64,000 bases of DNA from Bradyrhizobium arachidis (GCF_015291705.1 NZ_CP030050.1:1364001-1428000); one strand, 5' to 3'; positions 8,619 to 18,568 are shown, counted from the first letter of the stretch. Program-made: numbers and translations. The notes: generated by a model not told the origin, from the sequence alone.

Positions 8619-9212
8619 ATGACCAGCGTTTCACCGGCGGCTCCGCAAAGTCTCAACGCGGCGGCGCCGGCGCCGCTGCGCATCCTGCTCGACGGCATCG
8701 ATCGTCTCGGCCGGCTCGACGGCTGGATCGGCGGCGGCTGTCTCTTGACGCTGACGCTCCTGATGCTGTGCGAGGTCGCCACCCGCTTCCTGTCGAACTT
8801 CCTGTCGTTCTTCCCGCCGACCATCTCGATCGCCTGGGAATATTCGTCTTACCTGATGGCGGCCTCGTTCACTTTCGGCGCCGCCATGACGCTCCGCGTT
8901 GGCGGCCACATCCGCGTCGTGCTGCTTCTGAAGAACGTGCCGCCCCCGCTGCAGCGTGCCATCGAGATTCTCTCGGCATCCGCCGGTTTTGCCTTCATGG
9001 CGTTCCTGACCTCGTCCATGGCGAAGTTCGCCTGGAGCGCCTTCGTGCGCGGTCAGGTTTCGACCTCGAGCGACACGCCGCTGTGGTTTCCGCAAGCGGT
9101 CGTCACCTTCGGCATGCTGCTGCTGACTCTTCAGTTCCTGGCGCGCGCGATCCAGGCGGTGCTCGGGCTGCCGCTGGAGGATCACCGCATGAAGGCCTCG
9201 CCCGTCGAATGA
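8619..9212 (+). CDS. dctQ: TRAP transporter small permease DctQ
   Basis: A 197-aa inner-membrane protein with four predicted helices (roughly 43-62, 80-100, 120-140 and 160-178), the topology of the DctQ small subunit. The second loop contains EYSSYLMAASFTFGAAMTLRVGGHIRVVLLL, where WEY(S/L)..Y and the R-x-GGHIRV run are recognisable family features. It is slightly longer than the usual ~160-180 aa because of an Ala/Pro-rich cytoplasmic N-terminal extension of about 25 residues. It lies between the binding protein and the large permease and would form the membrane complex with DctM, driving uptake with a sodium or proton gradient. Confidence 0.9.
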   Translation: MTSVSPAAPQSLNAAAPAPLRILLDGIDRLGRLDGWIGGGCLLTLTLLMLCEVATRFLSNFLSFFPPTISIAWEYSSYLMAASFTFGAAMTLRVGGHIRVVLLLKNVPPPLQRAIEILSASAGFAFMAFLTSSMAKFAWSAFVRGQVSTSSDTPLWFPQAVVTFGMLLLTLQFLARAIQAVLGLPLEDHRMKASPVE

Positions 9213-9243
9213 CCGCCTTGCTCGCTATCGGATTTTGGATCCC

Positions 9244-10548
9244 ATGACCATCGAAGTCGTCGCCCTGTTCGGGATTCTGTTTGCGCTGCTGGCGGGTGGC
9301 GTCTGGATCGGTCTTACCCTCGCGCTCACCGCGACGCTGCTGCTCGCGATGTTCCGCTCGATCCCGCTCGACAAGCTACTGCCGCAATACGCCTGGAACA
9401 TCCTGACCACGCAGGAGCTGCTGGCGTTGCCGCTGTTCATTCTGATGGGTGAATTGCTGTTTCGCACCCGCCTGTCGCGCTCGCTATTCCAGGGACTTGC
9501 GCCCTGGGCCGGCCTTCTGCCGGGCCGCCTGCTGCATGTGAACGTGATCGGCTGCACCATCTTCGCCGCGATCTCTGGCTCCTCGGCCGCGACCACGCAG
9601 GTGATCGGCCGCATGTCGCTCAACGAGCTGCTGCGCCGTGGCTATTCCCGTGACATCGCGATCGGCTCGCTCGCCGGCGCCGGCACCCTCGGCTTCCTGA
9701 TCCCGCCGTCCAACATCATGATCATCTACGGCGTGCTCGGCGACGTTTCCATTCTCAAGCTCTTCACCGCCGGTGTGCTGCCCGGCCTGCTCCTGGCCGC
9801 GACCTTCATGGGCTGGGTGATGCTGCACACCTCGCTCAAGCCTTCGATGGTACCGGAGACAGAAGCAAAGCTCTCGCAGGTGCCGTGGGGTGAACGCTTC
9901 GCGGCGCTGAAGGATCTCGCGCCGGCGCTGTTCCTGATCGCCTGCGTGCTGGGCTCGATGTATGGCGGACTCGCGACGCCCTCGGAGGCCGCCGCCGTCG
10001 GCGTGCTCGGCGCCGGGCTGGTCGCCTGGGCGCAAGGCTCGATGTCGCAGCAGGTCATGCGCGATGTGTTGATCGGCTCGGTCGTCACCTGCTCAATGAT
10101 CGCGCTGATCGTGTTAGGAGCCTCGATCCTCGGCAATGCCGCGGCGTTCCTCGGCATCCCTCAGGCGGTGGCCGCTTTCGTCAAGGGCCTCGGCCTGTCG
10201 CCCTTCATGCTGATCGTGGTGCTGATCATCTTCTATTTGATCCTCGGCTGCTTCCTCGACGGCTTCTCGATGATCGTGATGACGCTGCCGATCGTGCTGC
10301 CGATCGTGAAGGGCGCGGGCTTCGACGAGATCTGGTTCGGCATCTTCCTCGTGCTCGCGGTTGAGATGGCGCAGATCACCCCGCCGGTCGGCTTCAACCT
10401 GTTCGTGATCCAGGGCCTGACCGAGGACGGCCTCGGCTACATCGCGCGCGTCACGATGCCGTATCTGGTGATCATGGTGGGCTTCGTGCTCTTGCTGACG
10501 CTGTGGCCCGGCATTGTTACGATCTTGCCGCGGGTGCTGTACGGATAA
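9244..10548 (+). CDS. dctM: TRAP transporter large permease DctM
   Basis: A 434-aa polytopic inner-membrane protein, the transport channel of the TRAP system, with around 12 hydrophobic segments. Family motifs include LLALPLFILMGELLFRTRLSRSLFQ near residue 60, SGSSAATTQVIGRM and GTLGFLIPPSNIMIIYGVL (residues ~100-165). Near the C-terminus come LDGFSMIVMTLPIVLPIV and the Q-x-TPPVGFNLFVIQG signature. I chose the ATG at 9244; a TTG three codons upstream is in frame but adds only three residues. It is the last gene of the hyuAB-dctPQM unit, and about 310 nt without a clear gene follow. Confidence 0.92.
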   Translation: MTIEVVALFGILFALLAGGVWIGLTLALTATLLLAMFRSIPLDKLLPQYAWNILTTQELLALPLFILMGELLFRTRLSRSLFQGLAPWAGLLPGRLLHVNVIGCTIFAAISGSSAATTQVIGRMSLNELLRRGYSRDIAIGSLAGAGTLGFLIPPSNIMIIYGVLGDVSILKLFTAGVLPGLLLAATFMGWVMLHTSLKPSMVPETEAKLSQVPWGERFAALKDLAPALFLIACVLGSMYGGLATPSEAAAVGVLGAGLVAWAQGSMSQQVMRDVLIGSVVTCSMIALIVLGASILGNAAAFLGIPQAVAAFVKGLGLSPFMLIVVLIIFYLILGCFLDGFSMIVMTLPIVLPIVKGAGFDEIWFGIFLVLAVEMAQITPPVGFNLFVIQGLTEDGLGYIARVTMPYLVIMVGFVLLLTLWPGIVTILPRVLYG

Positions 10549-10858
10549 CGTTTCGCCCGAACGGAGATCGAACGGTCAGCGCTGCTGTCGTTTCAATTCG
10601 CCCTCTGCGCCAATTCGCCTCCCGCGCGCATTCCGTCTTTGCACGCCCCTGTAATCCGTCGTACGCTGTGCATGCAGACGTGCGACAGCAATCATGCCGG
10701 TGAACGCAGCTCCTTTGGCGATATGCGCCGAGGGAGAGGGAGATTTATTGGCAGTTCATCTCCGATGGAGAACAATCGACGCGTACTGAACTGCAAACAT
10801 TCCTCGCAGCGGCGTTCACGAGACGCAATCAATAAACACCAAGCGGGAGGAAGTGCAT
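10549..10858. other. Intergenic leader upstream of the PQQ dehydrogenase
   Basis: About 310 bases with no convincing gene. The last 10 nt hold the ribosome site GGGAGGAAG for the ATG at 10859. A weak sigma-70-like pair, TTGCAC (from ~10637) 17 nt ahead of TACGCT, is visible but unproven. No strong palindrome was seen. Confidence 0.4.
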
Positions 10859-12577
10859 ATGAGGAAGCAGTGGCTCAACTCGGGCCTACCTGTTCTCGCC
10901 GTTGCGGCATTTGCGGCATCGGCGGCGTTGGCCCAATCAGTGGATACGGCCCGTATCGAGGCAGCCGGCCAGAACGACTGGCTCACCTATCACGGTTCAT
11001 ACAAGTCCCATCACTACAGCCCACTCGCGCAGATCAATGCGAGCAACATCGGCAATCTGGGCGTCGCCTGGATGCACATTCCCGGGCGATCGACGCGCGG
11101 CCTGCAGTCAATGCCGCTCGTCGCCGATGGCGTGCTCTACTATTCGGGTTCCTACAGCCGGGTCTTTGCGCTGAACGGCGCGACGGGCGAGGTCATCTGG
11201 TCGTTCTTTCCCGAACTTGATGAAGCGCTCATCAGCCGACAGACCCACTCTCCCTACAACCGCGGCGTGGCCCTTGGTGAAGGCAAGGTCTTCGTCGGTA
11301 CGATGGATGGTCGTCTCTTCGGCCTCGATGCGAAGTCGGGAAAGGTTCTCTGGGAAACCAGGCTGATCGACTCGCAGAAGCTCACGGTCGGCTTCACCGG
11401 CGCGCCGCTTTACGCGAAGGGGAGCGTGATCATCGGCTCGCAGGGAGGGGAATGGCCGGGTCGCGGCCCGATCTTCGCCGTCGATGCCACCACCGGCAAG
11501 AAGAAGTGGGAGTTCCTGACGGTCGCGGGCACCGACGAAGCCATGAAGACCTGGGGCAACGATTCCTGGCGAACCGGCGGTGGCGGCGGCTGGATGCCGG
11601 GTACCTACGACTCCGAGACCAACACCATCCTGTGGGGCACCGCGAATCCGGCGCCGCTCTACGACTGGTCCGGCGCTGACTACAAGACGCAAGGTGCGCG
11701 GCCCGGCGACAATCTCTACACGAGTTCAGTTATCGCTCTCGATATCGATACCGGAAAGCTGAAATCCTACCATCAGGAACTGCCGCACGACGCCTGGGAC
11801 TTCGACAGCGCCGTCGGCGAGTTCGTGATGCTCGAGCGCGACGGCCAGAAATACGTGGTTCATCCGAACAAGGGCGGCTTCGTCTTCGTCTACGACCGCA
11901 ATCTCGGCGTGAAGAACGTCTGGCGGCTGGTCGAGAACATCAACTTCGTCAAGGATATCGATCCCAAGACCGGCGCGCTGATTGGCCGTCGCGATTTCCC
12001 CGTCGGGAAAGTCACTGAAGTGCCGCTCTGTCCGTTCATCGGCGGCGGCATCAGCTGGAATGCCGGCTCGTACAGCCCGAAGACCGGTCTCTACTACAAG
12101 ATCGGCCAGGAATGGTGCATGACGCTCGATATCCAGAAAACGACGCCGGTCACCGCGCCACAGGTTCAGCTCAACATCGGCGCCGATTTCAAGATGGCGC
12201 CGCCTCCAAGCGGCGAGATCTATGGACACCTCGACGCGCGCGATCCCATCACGGGGGCAAAGAAGTGGGAGGTTCGCTACCCCGAGCCGCCGCTCGGGAG
12301 CGTGCTGTCGACCGCAGGCAATCTCGTGTTCGTGCCTGATTCCCGCGGCGTCCTTCACGCCTATGATGCCGAAACCGGGGCCGAGCTGTGGAAGCACAAC
12401 AATGGCACCGGCCACCAGGGCGGCATCGTCAGCTACTCCGTCGGCGGCAAGCAATACATCGCGGTGACAGCCGGCTTCGGCGGTATGCTGGCAGACGAAT
12501 ATGCCCCGAACTTCGGTGGCGTCTACAAGAGCATGCCGCGTGACGACGGCGCCCTGGTCGTCTTCAGCCTGAAATAG
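10859..12577 (+). CDS. PQQ-dependent methanol/ethanol-family dehydrogenase, lanthanide-type Asp present
   Basis: A 572-aa secreted quinoprotein (eight-bladed propeller) that would oxidise an alcohol or aldehyde in the periplasm and pass electrons to a cytochrome c. A Sec signal (LPVLAVAAFAASAALAQ) ends near residue 26. Metal/PQQ ligands by alignment to known MDH/ADH motifs are Glu ~198 in GGEWPG, Asn ~263 in GTANPAP, and catalytic Asp ~314 in HDAWDFD. Asp ~316, two residues further on, is the position that in XoxF/ExaF/PedH-type enzymes marks lanthanide binding; calcium MxaF has Ala there. The usual vicinal Cys-Cys before VNRG is absent, the segment reading THSPYNRG (~129-135). The next genes are a cytochrome c and a XoxJ-like binding protein. 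The substrate is not determinable. Confidence 0.88.
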   Translation: MRKQWLNSGLPVLAVAAFAASAALAQSVDTARIEAAGQNDWLTYHGSYKSHHYSPLAQINASNIGNLGVAWMHIPGRSTRGLQSMPLVADGVLYYSGSYSRVFALNGATGEVIWSFFPELDEALISRQTHSPYNRGVALGEGKVFVGTMDGRLFGLDAKSGKVLWETRLIDSQKLTVGFTGAPLYAKGSVIIGSQGGEWPGRGPIFAVDATTGKKKWEFLTVAGTDEAMKTWGNDSWRTGGGGGWMPGTYDSETNTILWGTANPAPLYDWSGADYKTQGARPGDNLYTSSVIALDIDTGKLKSYHQELPHDAWDFDSAVGEFVMLERDGQKYVVHPNKGGFVFVYDRNLGVKNVWRLVENINFVKDIDPKTGALIGRRDFPVGKVTEVPLCPFIGGGISWNAGSYSPKTGLYYKIGQEWCMTLDIQKTTPVTAPQVQLNIGADFKMAPPPSGEIYGHLDARDPITGAKKWEVRYPEPPLGSVLSTAGNLVFVPDSRGVLHAYDAETGAELWKHNNGTGHQGGIVSYSVGGKQYIAVTAGFGGMLADEYAPNFGGVYKSMPRDDGALVVFSLK

Positions 12578-12666
12578 TCCCCTTGAACGATCTGCCGAGG
12601 AGCGGGTGCAAGCCCGCTTCTCGGTCGATCGCAGCGGCCGCGCGTGATTTCGGGAATGGAGCGGAC

Positions 12667-13008
12667 GTGTTGAAACTGCATTTGAAGTCGTATCCGGCGG
12701 CGCTGGGTGTTTCGTTGCTGTGCGTTGTGGTGGCTCAAGCACAACCTGCTGCGCCTGCGCCGGACAACGGGTCGCTGGATGTCGAGCAGTTGTTCGCGGG
12801 GACCTGCGGCTTTTGCCACTCCGACGGCGGCCGGGCTGCCGGCAGGGGACCGCAACTGATGAATTCGCCACGCGACGACGAGTTTCTGCACAACCGTATC
12901 AAGACCGGCAAGCAAGGTGCGATGCCGGCATTCGGCGAGAGCTTCAATGACGCGCAGATCGACCAGATCGTCAAATATATCCGCGCCTTGAAGCCGCGCG
13001 CGGGTTGA
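12667..13008 (+). CDS. Small secreted class I cytochrome c (probable electron acceptor of the PQQ dehydrogenase)
   Basis: A 113-aa periplasmic c-type cytochrome. I chose the GTG at 12667 because GGAG lies 6-8 nt upstream and the product then begins with a clean signal peptide (LKSYPAALGVSLLCVVVAQA); an in-frame TTG at 12583 gives a non-signal extension. The haem motif is CGFCH (~41-45), and the axial Met is in GAMPAFGE (~85), ending with the DAQIDQIVKYIRAL helix typical of mono-haem cytochromes. It lies between the quinoprotein dehydrogenase and a XoxJ-like protein, the same order as xoxF-xoxG-xoxJ, so it most likely takes electrons from the dehydrogenase. It is shorter than typical XoxG proteins. 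Confidence 0.85.
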   Translation: MLKLHLKSYPAALGVSLLCVVVAQAQPAAPAPDNGSLDVEQLFAGTCGFCHSDGGRAAGRGPQLMNSPRDDEFLHNRIKTGKQGAMPAFGESFNDAQIDQIVKYIRALKPRAG

Positions 13009-13045
13009 CCCGCCGAGACCTGATCCATCCAGATGAGGACGCGGA

Positions 13046-13813
13046 ATGAAGGCAATTGTGCTGGCTATCGTCGCTGCCGCCATCGTTCTGTCGGAACCGG
13101 CGCAGGCGCGAACCCTGGACGCGATCCGCGCGAGTGGCGCGATCGGACTATGCGCGCATCCCAATTCGCTTCCTTTTGCGAGCAAGGCCGGTGATCCGCC
13201 CGGCTTTCAGGTCGAGCTGGGACGGGCGCTGGCGCGCGAGCTCGGTGTTTCGCTGCGGCTCGACTGGATCATCACGCAGTATCAGATGCGCAGCGCCGGC
13301 TGCGACATTCTTCTGGACGTCATCGCCGACCGCGAAGCGCAGGGCGAAACCCGCTTGAGGATCTCGAAACCGTACTATCGCACGGGTGTCGCGCTCGCGG
13401 TGCCGTCATCCAGCGCGCTCACCTCGTTCAAGAGCCTCGGCGAGCATACCAAGGTGGGGGTGCAGGTCGGCTCTGTCGCCGCCATGATCATCGGTCAACG
13501 GCGCGTGCCGACGTCGACCTTCGGCTTCGAGAGCGACAGCCTCGATGCCGTATCAAACCATGAGATCGACGCAGCCGCGGTTACGCCCACCGCGGCGAGC
13601 TATTTCAATCTGACCCATCCGGACAAGGCGCTGCGGATCCTGGATCGCGACGAGGGCGTGGCCGACCTCAACTGGAACGTCGCCGTCGGCATGATCCGTC
13701 CGGACGATGCGTTGCGCGAAGCCATCGACGGAGCGCTGGAGCGGCTGCGCAACGACGGCACGATCGAGCGGATCTACGGCCGCTACGGGATCGTGCTGCA
13801 GACGCCGAGATAG
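13046..13813 (+). CDS. XoxJ/MxaJ-like periplasmic substrate-binding-type protein
   Basis: A 255-aa periplasmic protein of the SBP_bac_3 fold with a signal peptide (MKAIVLAIVAAAIVLSEPAQA). The mature start RTLDAIRASGAIGLCAHPNSLPFASK and GFQVELGRALARELGV match family-3 binding proteins, and the GLCAHPNSLPFA form is characteristic of members next to quinoprotein dehydrogenases. No ABC permease or ATPase is adjacent. It ends the dehydrogenase-cytochrome operon, so an accessory role in maturing or activating the PQQ enzyme, as proposed for MxaJ/XoxJ, is more likely than transport. The role is inferred from context; an orphan amino-acid-binding protein is the alternative. Confidence 0.75.
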   Translation: MKAIVLAIVAAAIVLSEPAQARTLDAIRASGAIGLCAHPNSLPFASKAGDPPGFQVELGRALARELGVSLRLDWIITQYQMRSAGCDILLDVIADREAQGETRLRISKPYYRTGVALAVPSSSALTSFKSLGEHTKVGVQVGSVAAMIIGQRRVPTSTFGFESDSLDAVSNHEIDAAAVTPTAASYFNLTHPDKALRILDRDEGVADLNWNVAVGMIRPDDALREAIDGALERLRNDGTIERIYGRYGIVLQTPR

Positions 13814-13831
13814 CCGAATTGCTAACGACGC

Positions 13832-13852
13832 CGTCCCGGTTTGGCCGGGACG
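13832..13852. terminator. Hairpin between convergent genes
   Basis: CGTCCCGG (13832-13839) pairs with CCGGGACG (13845-13852) around a 5-nt loop. It lies between the convergent ends of the XoxJ-like gene (13813) and the GST gene (13883). No strong T-run, so possibly a weak bidirectional terminator or a small repeat. Confidence 0.4.
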
Positions 13853-13882
13853 ACGTCGCGATGCGAAGATATCGCGTTGGCC

Positions 13883-14527
13883 TCAAGCCGCCGCCTTCTT
13901 CCGCGCCTGCTCGGCCTTGTACAGCTCGAATTCCTCCGCGATCGCCTTCGCGATCGAGGGACGCTGGCGCAGGCGCTCGTAATAGGCCTTCACGTTCGGC
14001 CATTTCGCGAGCTCGATCGGCGGCGTTGCCATGGTCCAGTTGATGACCGTGACGAGGTACGCATCCGCCACGCTGAAATGGTCGAGCAGGAACTCGCGCC
14101 CTTCCAGATACTTGTCGAGATAGTCGAGCCGCGACAGGTTCTTCTCTAGCACATAGGCCTTGGCTTCCTGCGGCGCCTTGCGGTCGAGCACGGGGATGAA
14201 CAGACCCTTGTGCAGCTCGGTGCCGATGAAGCACAGCCATTGATGGAGCCGCGTACGCTCGATGCCCTGTGTCGCGCCGAGGCCGGATTGCGGAAAACGG
14301 TCGGCGACATATTGCAGGATCGCGGCGTTCTCGGTCAGCACCACGCCTTCGTCGGTGCGCAGCGTCGGCACGAGGCCGATCGGGTTCACGCTGCGGAAGT
14401 CGGTGCCGTCGTTCAGCACTTTCTTGGTCGGCGGATCAACTTCGAGATAGTTCGCGTCCGCGCCGGCTTCATAGAGCGCGACGCGGGTCGCCATGGAGCA
14501 GGCGAGCGGCGAGAAATACAGATCCAT
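13883..14527 (-). CDS. Glutathione S-transferase family protein (beta/GstA-like)
   Basis: A 214-aa cytosolic GST. The N-terminal thioredoxin-like domain reads MDLYFSPLACSMATRVALYEAG, with Cys10 at the position of the beta-class catalytic Cys. PIGLVPTLRTDEGVVLTENAAILQY (~49-73) contains the cis-Pro and the glutathione gamma-glutamyl site (E..AI). The C-terminal helical domain carries FLLDHFSVADAYLVTVINW, the usual N-capping box. It probably conjugates or reduces electrophiles. It is divergent from the TetR gene at 14634, and the 106-nt gap is bounded by 16-bp inverted arms, so the TetR probably represses both. GGAGGCC precedes the start on the minus strand. Confidence 0.88.
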   Translation of the reverse strand: MDLYFSPLACSMATRVALYEAGADANYLEVDPPTKKVLNDGTDFRSVNPIGLVPTLRTDEGVVLTENAAILQYVADRFPQSGLGATQGIERTRLHQWLCFIGTELHKGLFIPVLDRKAPQEAKAYVLEKNLSRLDYLDKYLEGREFLLDHFSVADAYLVTVINWTMATPPIELAKWPNVKAYYERLRQRPSIAKAIAEEFELYKAEQARKKAAA

Positions 14528-14578
14528 CTTGGGCCTCCTTGGGCAAAATCCTCTTGGGTGTCGCTCAACCTGGCCAGA

Positions 14579-14649
14579 TTGATTTTTGTACCATCTTGCA
14601 TAATATATCGACGGTCAAGGATTATTTTGCGAAATGGTACAAAAATCAA
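14579..14649. promoter_or_regulatory. 16-bp perfect inverted arms in the GST/TetR divergent region
   Basis: TTGATTTTTGTACCAT (14579-14594) is the exact inverse complement of 14634-14649. The arms are 39 nt apart and enclose an AT-rich stretch with promoter-like elements in both directions: TTGCAT - 17 nt - GGATTA on plus, and TTGACC on minus. The right arm contains the ATG of the tetR gene. It fits an operator bound by that TetR to control itself and the GST. Confidence 0.6.
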
Positions 14650-15302
14650 AGCCGCCATCTGCTGCCGGTCAGCCCGAGCGCCGCGGCGAACCCAAACGCC
14701 GCGGGCGCCCCCGCGCCTATGAGCCCGACGTCGCGCTCGGCAAGGCGCTCGACCTGTTCCGCAAGCAAGGTTTTGCGGCCACCTCGCTCGACGATCTCAG
14801 CGAAGCCACTGGCATGAACCGGCCGAGCCTTTATGGCGCCTTCGGCGACAAGCGCGAGCTCTACATCAAGAGCTATCAGCGCTATCGCGAACAAGCCGGC
14901 GAGGCGATGGTCGAGATCTTCCGCCAGGAGATGCCGCTGCGTCAGCGGCTGGAGCGCATCTACGCGTCCGCGCTGGACATCTATCTGTCCGGCGACACCG
15001 GCCCGCGCGGCTGCTTCACGGTGGTGACCGCGGCCTCCGAGGCCGTGAGCGATCCCGAGATTCGCGCCATGGTGCTCGACGGTCTCACCGGGCTCGACAA
15101 GGCTTTTGCGAGCTGCTTCCGCCGCGCCAAAGAGAAGGGCGAGCTGCCGGAAAGCGCCGATCCGTTCGCGCTGGCGCAGATTGCCTCCGCCACCGTCCAC
15201 ACCATCGCCATCCGCTCGCGCGCCCGCGTCCCGCGGAAGGAGCTCGAGGCGATCGTGAAAGGCGCGATCGATGTGATGGTGGGTGCTGACGCCAAAACCT
15301 AA
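14634..15302 (+). CDS. TetR/AcrR family transcriptional regulator
   Basis: A 222-aa TetR-type repressor with a ~25-residue basic, low-complexity N-terminal tail (GEPKRRGRPRAYEPD). The helix-turn-helix follows: ALGKALDLFRKQGFAATSLDDLSEATGMNRPSLYGAFGDKRELY (~33-76), where LYGAFGDK is the recognition-helix end. The C-terminal ligand domain includes YLSGDTGPRGCFTVVTAASEA, a TetR_C-type signature (DGPRGC..). The ATG at 14634 lies inside the right arm of the inverted repeat, so binding there would block its own translation-start region as well as its promoter. It is divergent from the GST, suggesting a response to an electrophilic or xenobiotic ligand (inference). Confidence 0.88.
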   Translation: MVQKSKPPSAAGQPERRGEPKRRGRPRAYEPDVALGKALDLFRKQGFAATSLDDLSEATGMNRPSLYGAFGDKRELYIKSYQRYREQAGEAMVEIFRQEMPLRQRLERIYASALDIYLSGDTGPRGCFTVVTAASEAVSDPEIRAMVLDGLTGLDKAFASCFRRAKEKGELPESADPFALAQIASATVHTIAIRSRARVPRKELEAIVKGAIDVMVGADAKT

Positions 15303-15346
15303 GTTGTCGTCCCGGACAAGCGTAGCGTAGCGGAGCGCAGATCCGG
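15303..15346. repeat. Left part of a genomic palindromic repeat interrupted by the IS110 element
   Basis: This stretch carries TTGTCGTCCCGGACAAGCG and ends in GATCCGG directly at the IS edge. Its continuation is at 16455 on the other side of the insertion. Joined, it would read GATCCGGGACCCATAACC. A related uninterrupted copy is at 18701-18835. Confidence 0.7.
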
Positions 15347-15352
15347 CAACTG

Positions 15353-16440
<1,088 letters not shown>

Positions 16441-16454
16441 TTCCAAGACACAGG

Positions 16455-16572
16455 GACCCATAACCACAGGGAGTGGTTTGGCGATGACTAGGAGTTAAAA
16501 GTCTTCGGTACGATGATCGTGCGTTATCGATGGATCACGCGGTATGGGTCCTCACGTTCGCGAGGACGACAC
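16455..16572. repeat. Right part of the interrupted palindromic repeat
   Basis: It begins GACCCATAACCACAGGGAG and runs through GGATCACGCGGTATGGGTCC to GCGAGGACGACAC. It aligns closely with 18725-18833, the uninterrupted copy, including the GTGGTTTGGCGA and GGTACG segments. This shows the IS inserted into a member of a repeat family. Confidence 0.7.
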
Positions 16573-16600
16573 TGAACTTGGAGCGCCACTCTTCGCGCAA

Positions 16601-18568
16601 CTACGCCGCGCGAATCTGCGCGAGGAACCGATCCACCTCGTCCCGCAGCCGCTGCGACTGTTTCGACAGCTCGATCGCCGAGCCCAGCACTTCCTCGGCG
16701 GCCGTGCCGGTCGCTGCGATGCCGTCCGTGACGCCCGCGATGTTCTGCGAGACCTCGCCGGTGCGGGCGGCGGCCTGCTGGACGTTCTGCGCGATCTCCT
16801 GCGTCGCCGTGCCCTGCTGGCCGACGGCGGCGGCAATCGCCGCCGAGATCTCATCAACCTGCTGGATTGTCGCGCAGATCGACTGGATGCCATCCACCGC
16901 GCCTGATGTCTCGCCCTGCACGGCCGTGACCTGCGCGCCGATCTCTTCCGTCGCCTTTGCGGTCTGCGTCGCCAGTGCCTTCACCTCCGAGGCGACGACG
17001 GCAAAGCCGCGGCCGGCTTCGCCGGCGCGCGCCGCCTCGATCGTCGCATTCAGCGCCAGCAAATTGGTCTGGCCCGCGATGCCGTTGATGAAGGAGACGA
17101 CGTCGCCGATTTTTTGCGCGGCGTCCGCGAGGCTCTGCACCCGCGCATTCGACGCCCGGCCGTCGCTGGCGGCCTTGCCGACGACCTCGGTCGCATGCGC
17201 GAGGCGGCGGCTGATCTCGGTCATCGATGAGGACAGTTCTTCCGCGGCGGCGGCCACCGTCTGCACGTTTTCCGAGGCCAGCGCCGAGGCCGACGACACG
17301 TTGCGGGTCTGCTGCCGGGACTGCTCGACGATGGCCGACATCGAGCGCGCGGTGTGCTCCATCTCGACTGCGGCCGAGGACACGGTGGTGACGACGTCGC
17401 GGATCGACGCTTCGAAATTGTCGGCGAGCGCAGCGAAGGCGCGCCGCTTCTCGGCTTCCGACTGCGCCTTGGCCTCGAGCTGATCGGCCTGGAGCTTGTT
17501 GAAGCTGACGGCATTGTCGCGGAACACCGCGACCGCCTTCACCATGGCACCGACCTCGTCATTCGCCTTGCTTGAGGGAACCTCGACGTCAAGCCGTCCG
17601 TCCGCGAGCTCGCGCATCACGCCTGTGATGGAGAGGATCGGGCGCGAGATGCTGCGGGCGATGAGATAGCCGACGACCGCCGCGAGCACGAGCCCGAGCG
17701 CGGCGATACCGAGCGAAAGCCACCAGGCGCGATCGGCGGACGCGACATAGTCGGCATTGTCCATCACCAGCTCGACCGCGCCGAGCGGCTTGCCGGAAAA
17801 GTCCCTGATCGGTCCGAGCAGCGCAGCGACCGGCGTCGTGTCCAGTTTCCCTTGCCGCACCGTAAAATCGCCGCCGGCAGCGCGGGCGTAATCCGCCGCA
17901 TCGAAGAAGCTCTTGCCGTTCAGCGTGCCGCCGAACAGCTTGAAGCCGGAGCCGTCGGCGAGATGGAAGGCGACATCGACGTGGCGATTCGTCTTGAAGT
18001 CGTCGAGGAAGGACTGGCCGAAGGTCAGGCCGAACTCGACCGAACCGAGATGCTTGCCGGCCTGCGCGATTGGCACCACGCCGCGGATGCCGAGGCCGGC
18101 GACGCCGCCCTCGAGGCCGACCACGACCTTGCGCTCCTGATTGGCAATCAGAACCGTCTTGCGGAAGCCGGAGAGGTCGTCACCGAATTTGGCCGGCTGG
18201 TGCACGCGCAGGAACGACGTCGCTGGTGCAACATGGAACTGGAACTGCTCGACGCCGTAGTCCGATTTGGTCGCGGCAAACACCGGGCCGAACAGGCCGA
18301 CGAGGGCGTTGCGGTCCTGCTTCGCCATCGCATCCTGCGTCGCCGGCATCGCGGCCACCACCGTGCTCATGGCGGCGGCGCGGCGGGATTCTTCGGCGAT
18401 CCGCGACAGCAGCGCATCATAATGGCTGCGCAGTTCGCGCTGGTCGGCGCGGTCGATGATCCCTGAGATGATCCACATCGCGCCCAGCACGGCAAACAGC
18501 GCGGTCGCCGCCGCCGTCACCGCCAGCGCAACCGTGATCCGCATCCTGAGGCCGAGGCTCACCCGCAT
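16601..18568 (-). CDS. Transmembrane methyl-accepting chemotaxis protein (dCache-type sensor, HAMP, MA)
   Basis: A 655-aa chemoreceptor. TM1 spans residues ~9-34. A large periplasmic sensor (~40-285) has [33 protein letters not shown] and [19 protein letters not shown], resembling double-Cache type 3 domains. TM2 lies near 287-308. The HAMP region runs ~309-362 ([25 protein letters not shown]). The signalling domain peaks at the hairpin tip, [40 protein letters not shown] (split here across residues ~500-540). No C-terminal CheR pentapeptide is seen. It senses a periplasmic ligand and signals to CheA/CheW. It is monocistronic on the minus strand, and a long palindromic repeat lies upstream of its promoter. 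Confidence 0.92.
   Translation of the reverse strand: MRVSLGLRMRITVALAVTAAATALFAVLGAMWIISGIIDRADQRELRSHYDALLSRIAEESRRAAAMSTVVAAMPATQDAMAKQDRNALVGLFGPVFAATKSDYGVEQFQFHVAPATSFLRVHQPAKFGDDLSGFRKTVLIANQERKVVVGLEGGVAGLGIRGVVPIAQAGKHLGSVEFGLTFGQSFLDDFKTNRHVDVAFHLADGSGFKLFGGTLNGKSFFDAADYARAAGGDFTVRQGKLDTTPVAALLGPIRDFSGKPLGAVELVMDNADYVASADRAWWLSLGIAALGLVLAAVVGYLIARSISRPILSITGVMRELADGRLDVEVPSSKANDEVGAMVKAVAVFRDNAVSFNKLQADQLEAKAQSEAEKRRAFAALADNFEASIRDVVTTVSSAAVEMEHTARSMSAIVEQSRQQTRNVSSASALASENVQTVAAAAEELSSSMTEISRRLAHATEVVGKAASDGRASNARVQSLADAAQKIGDVVSFINGIAGQTNLLALNATIEAARAGEAGRGFAVVASEVKALATQTAKATEEIGAQVTAVQGETSGAVDGIQSICATIQQVDEISAAIAAAVGQQGTATQEIAQNVQQAAARTGEVSQNIAGVTDGIAATGTAAEEVLGSAIELSKQSQRLRDEVDRFLAQIRAA

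Noticed and set aside
7190..8824. 544-codon minus-strand open frame across hyuB, dctP and dctQ
   Set aside because: It spans three unrelated sense genes and has no domain of its own.
13046..13813. The binding protein after the cytochrome considered as part of an amino-acid ABC transporter
   Set aside because: No permease or ATPase gene is adjacent and the order dehydrogenase-cytochrome-binding protein fits the XoxJ/MxaJ type.
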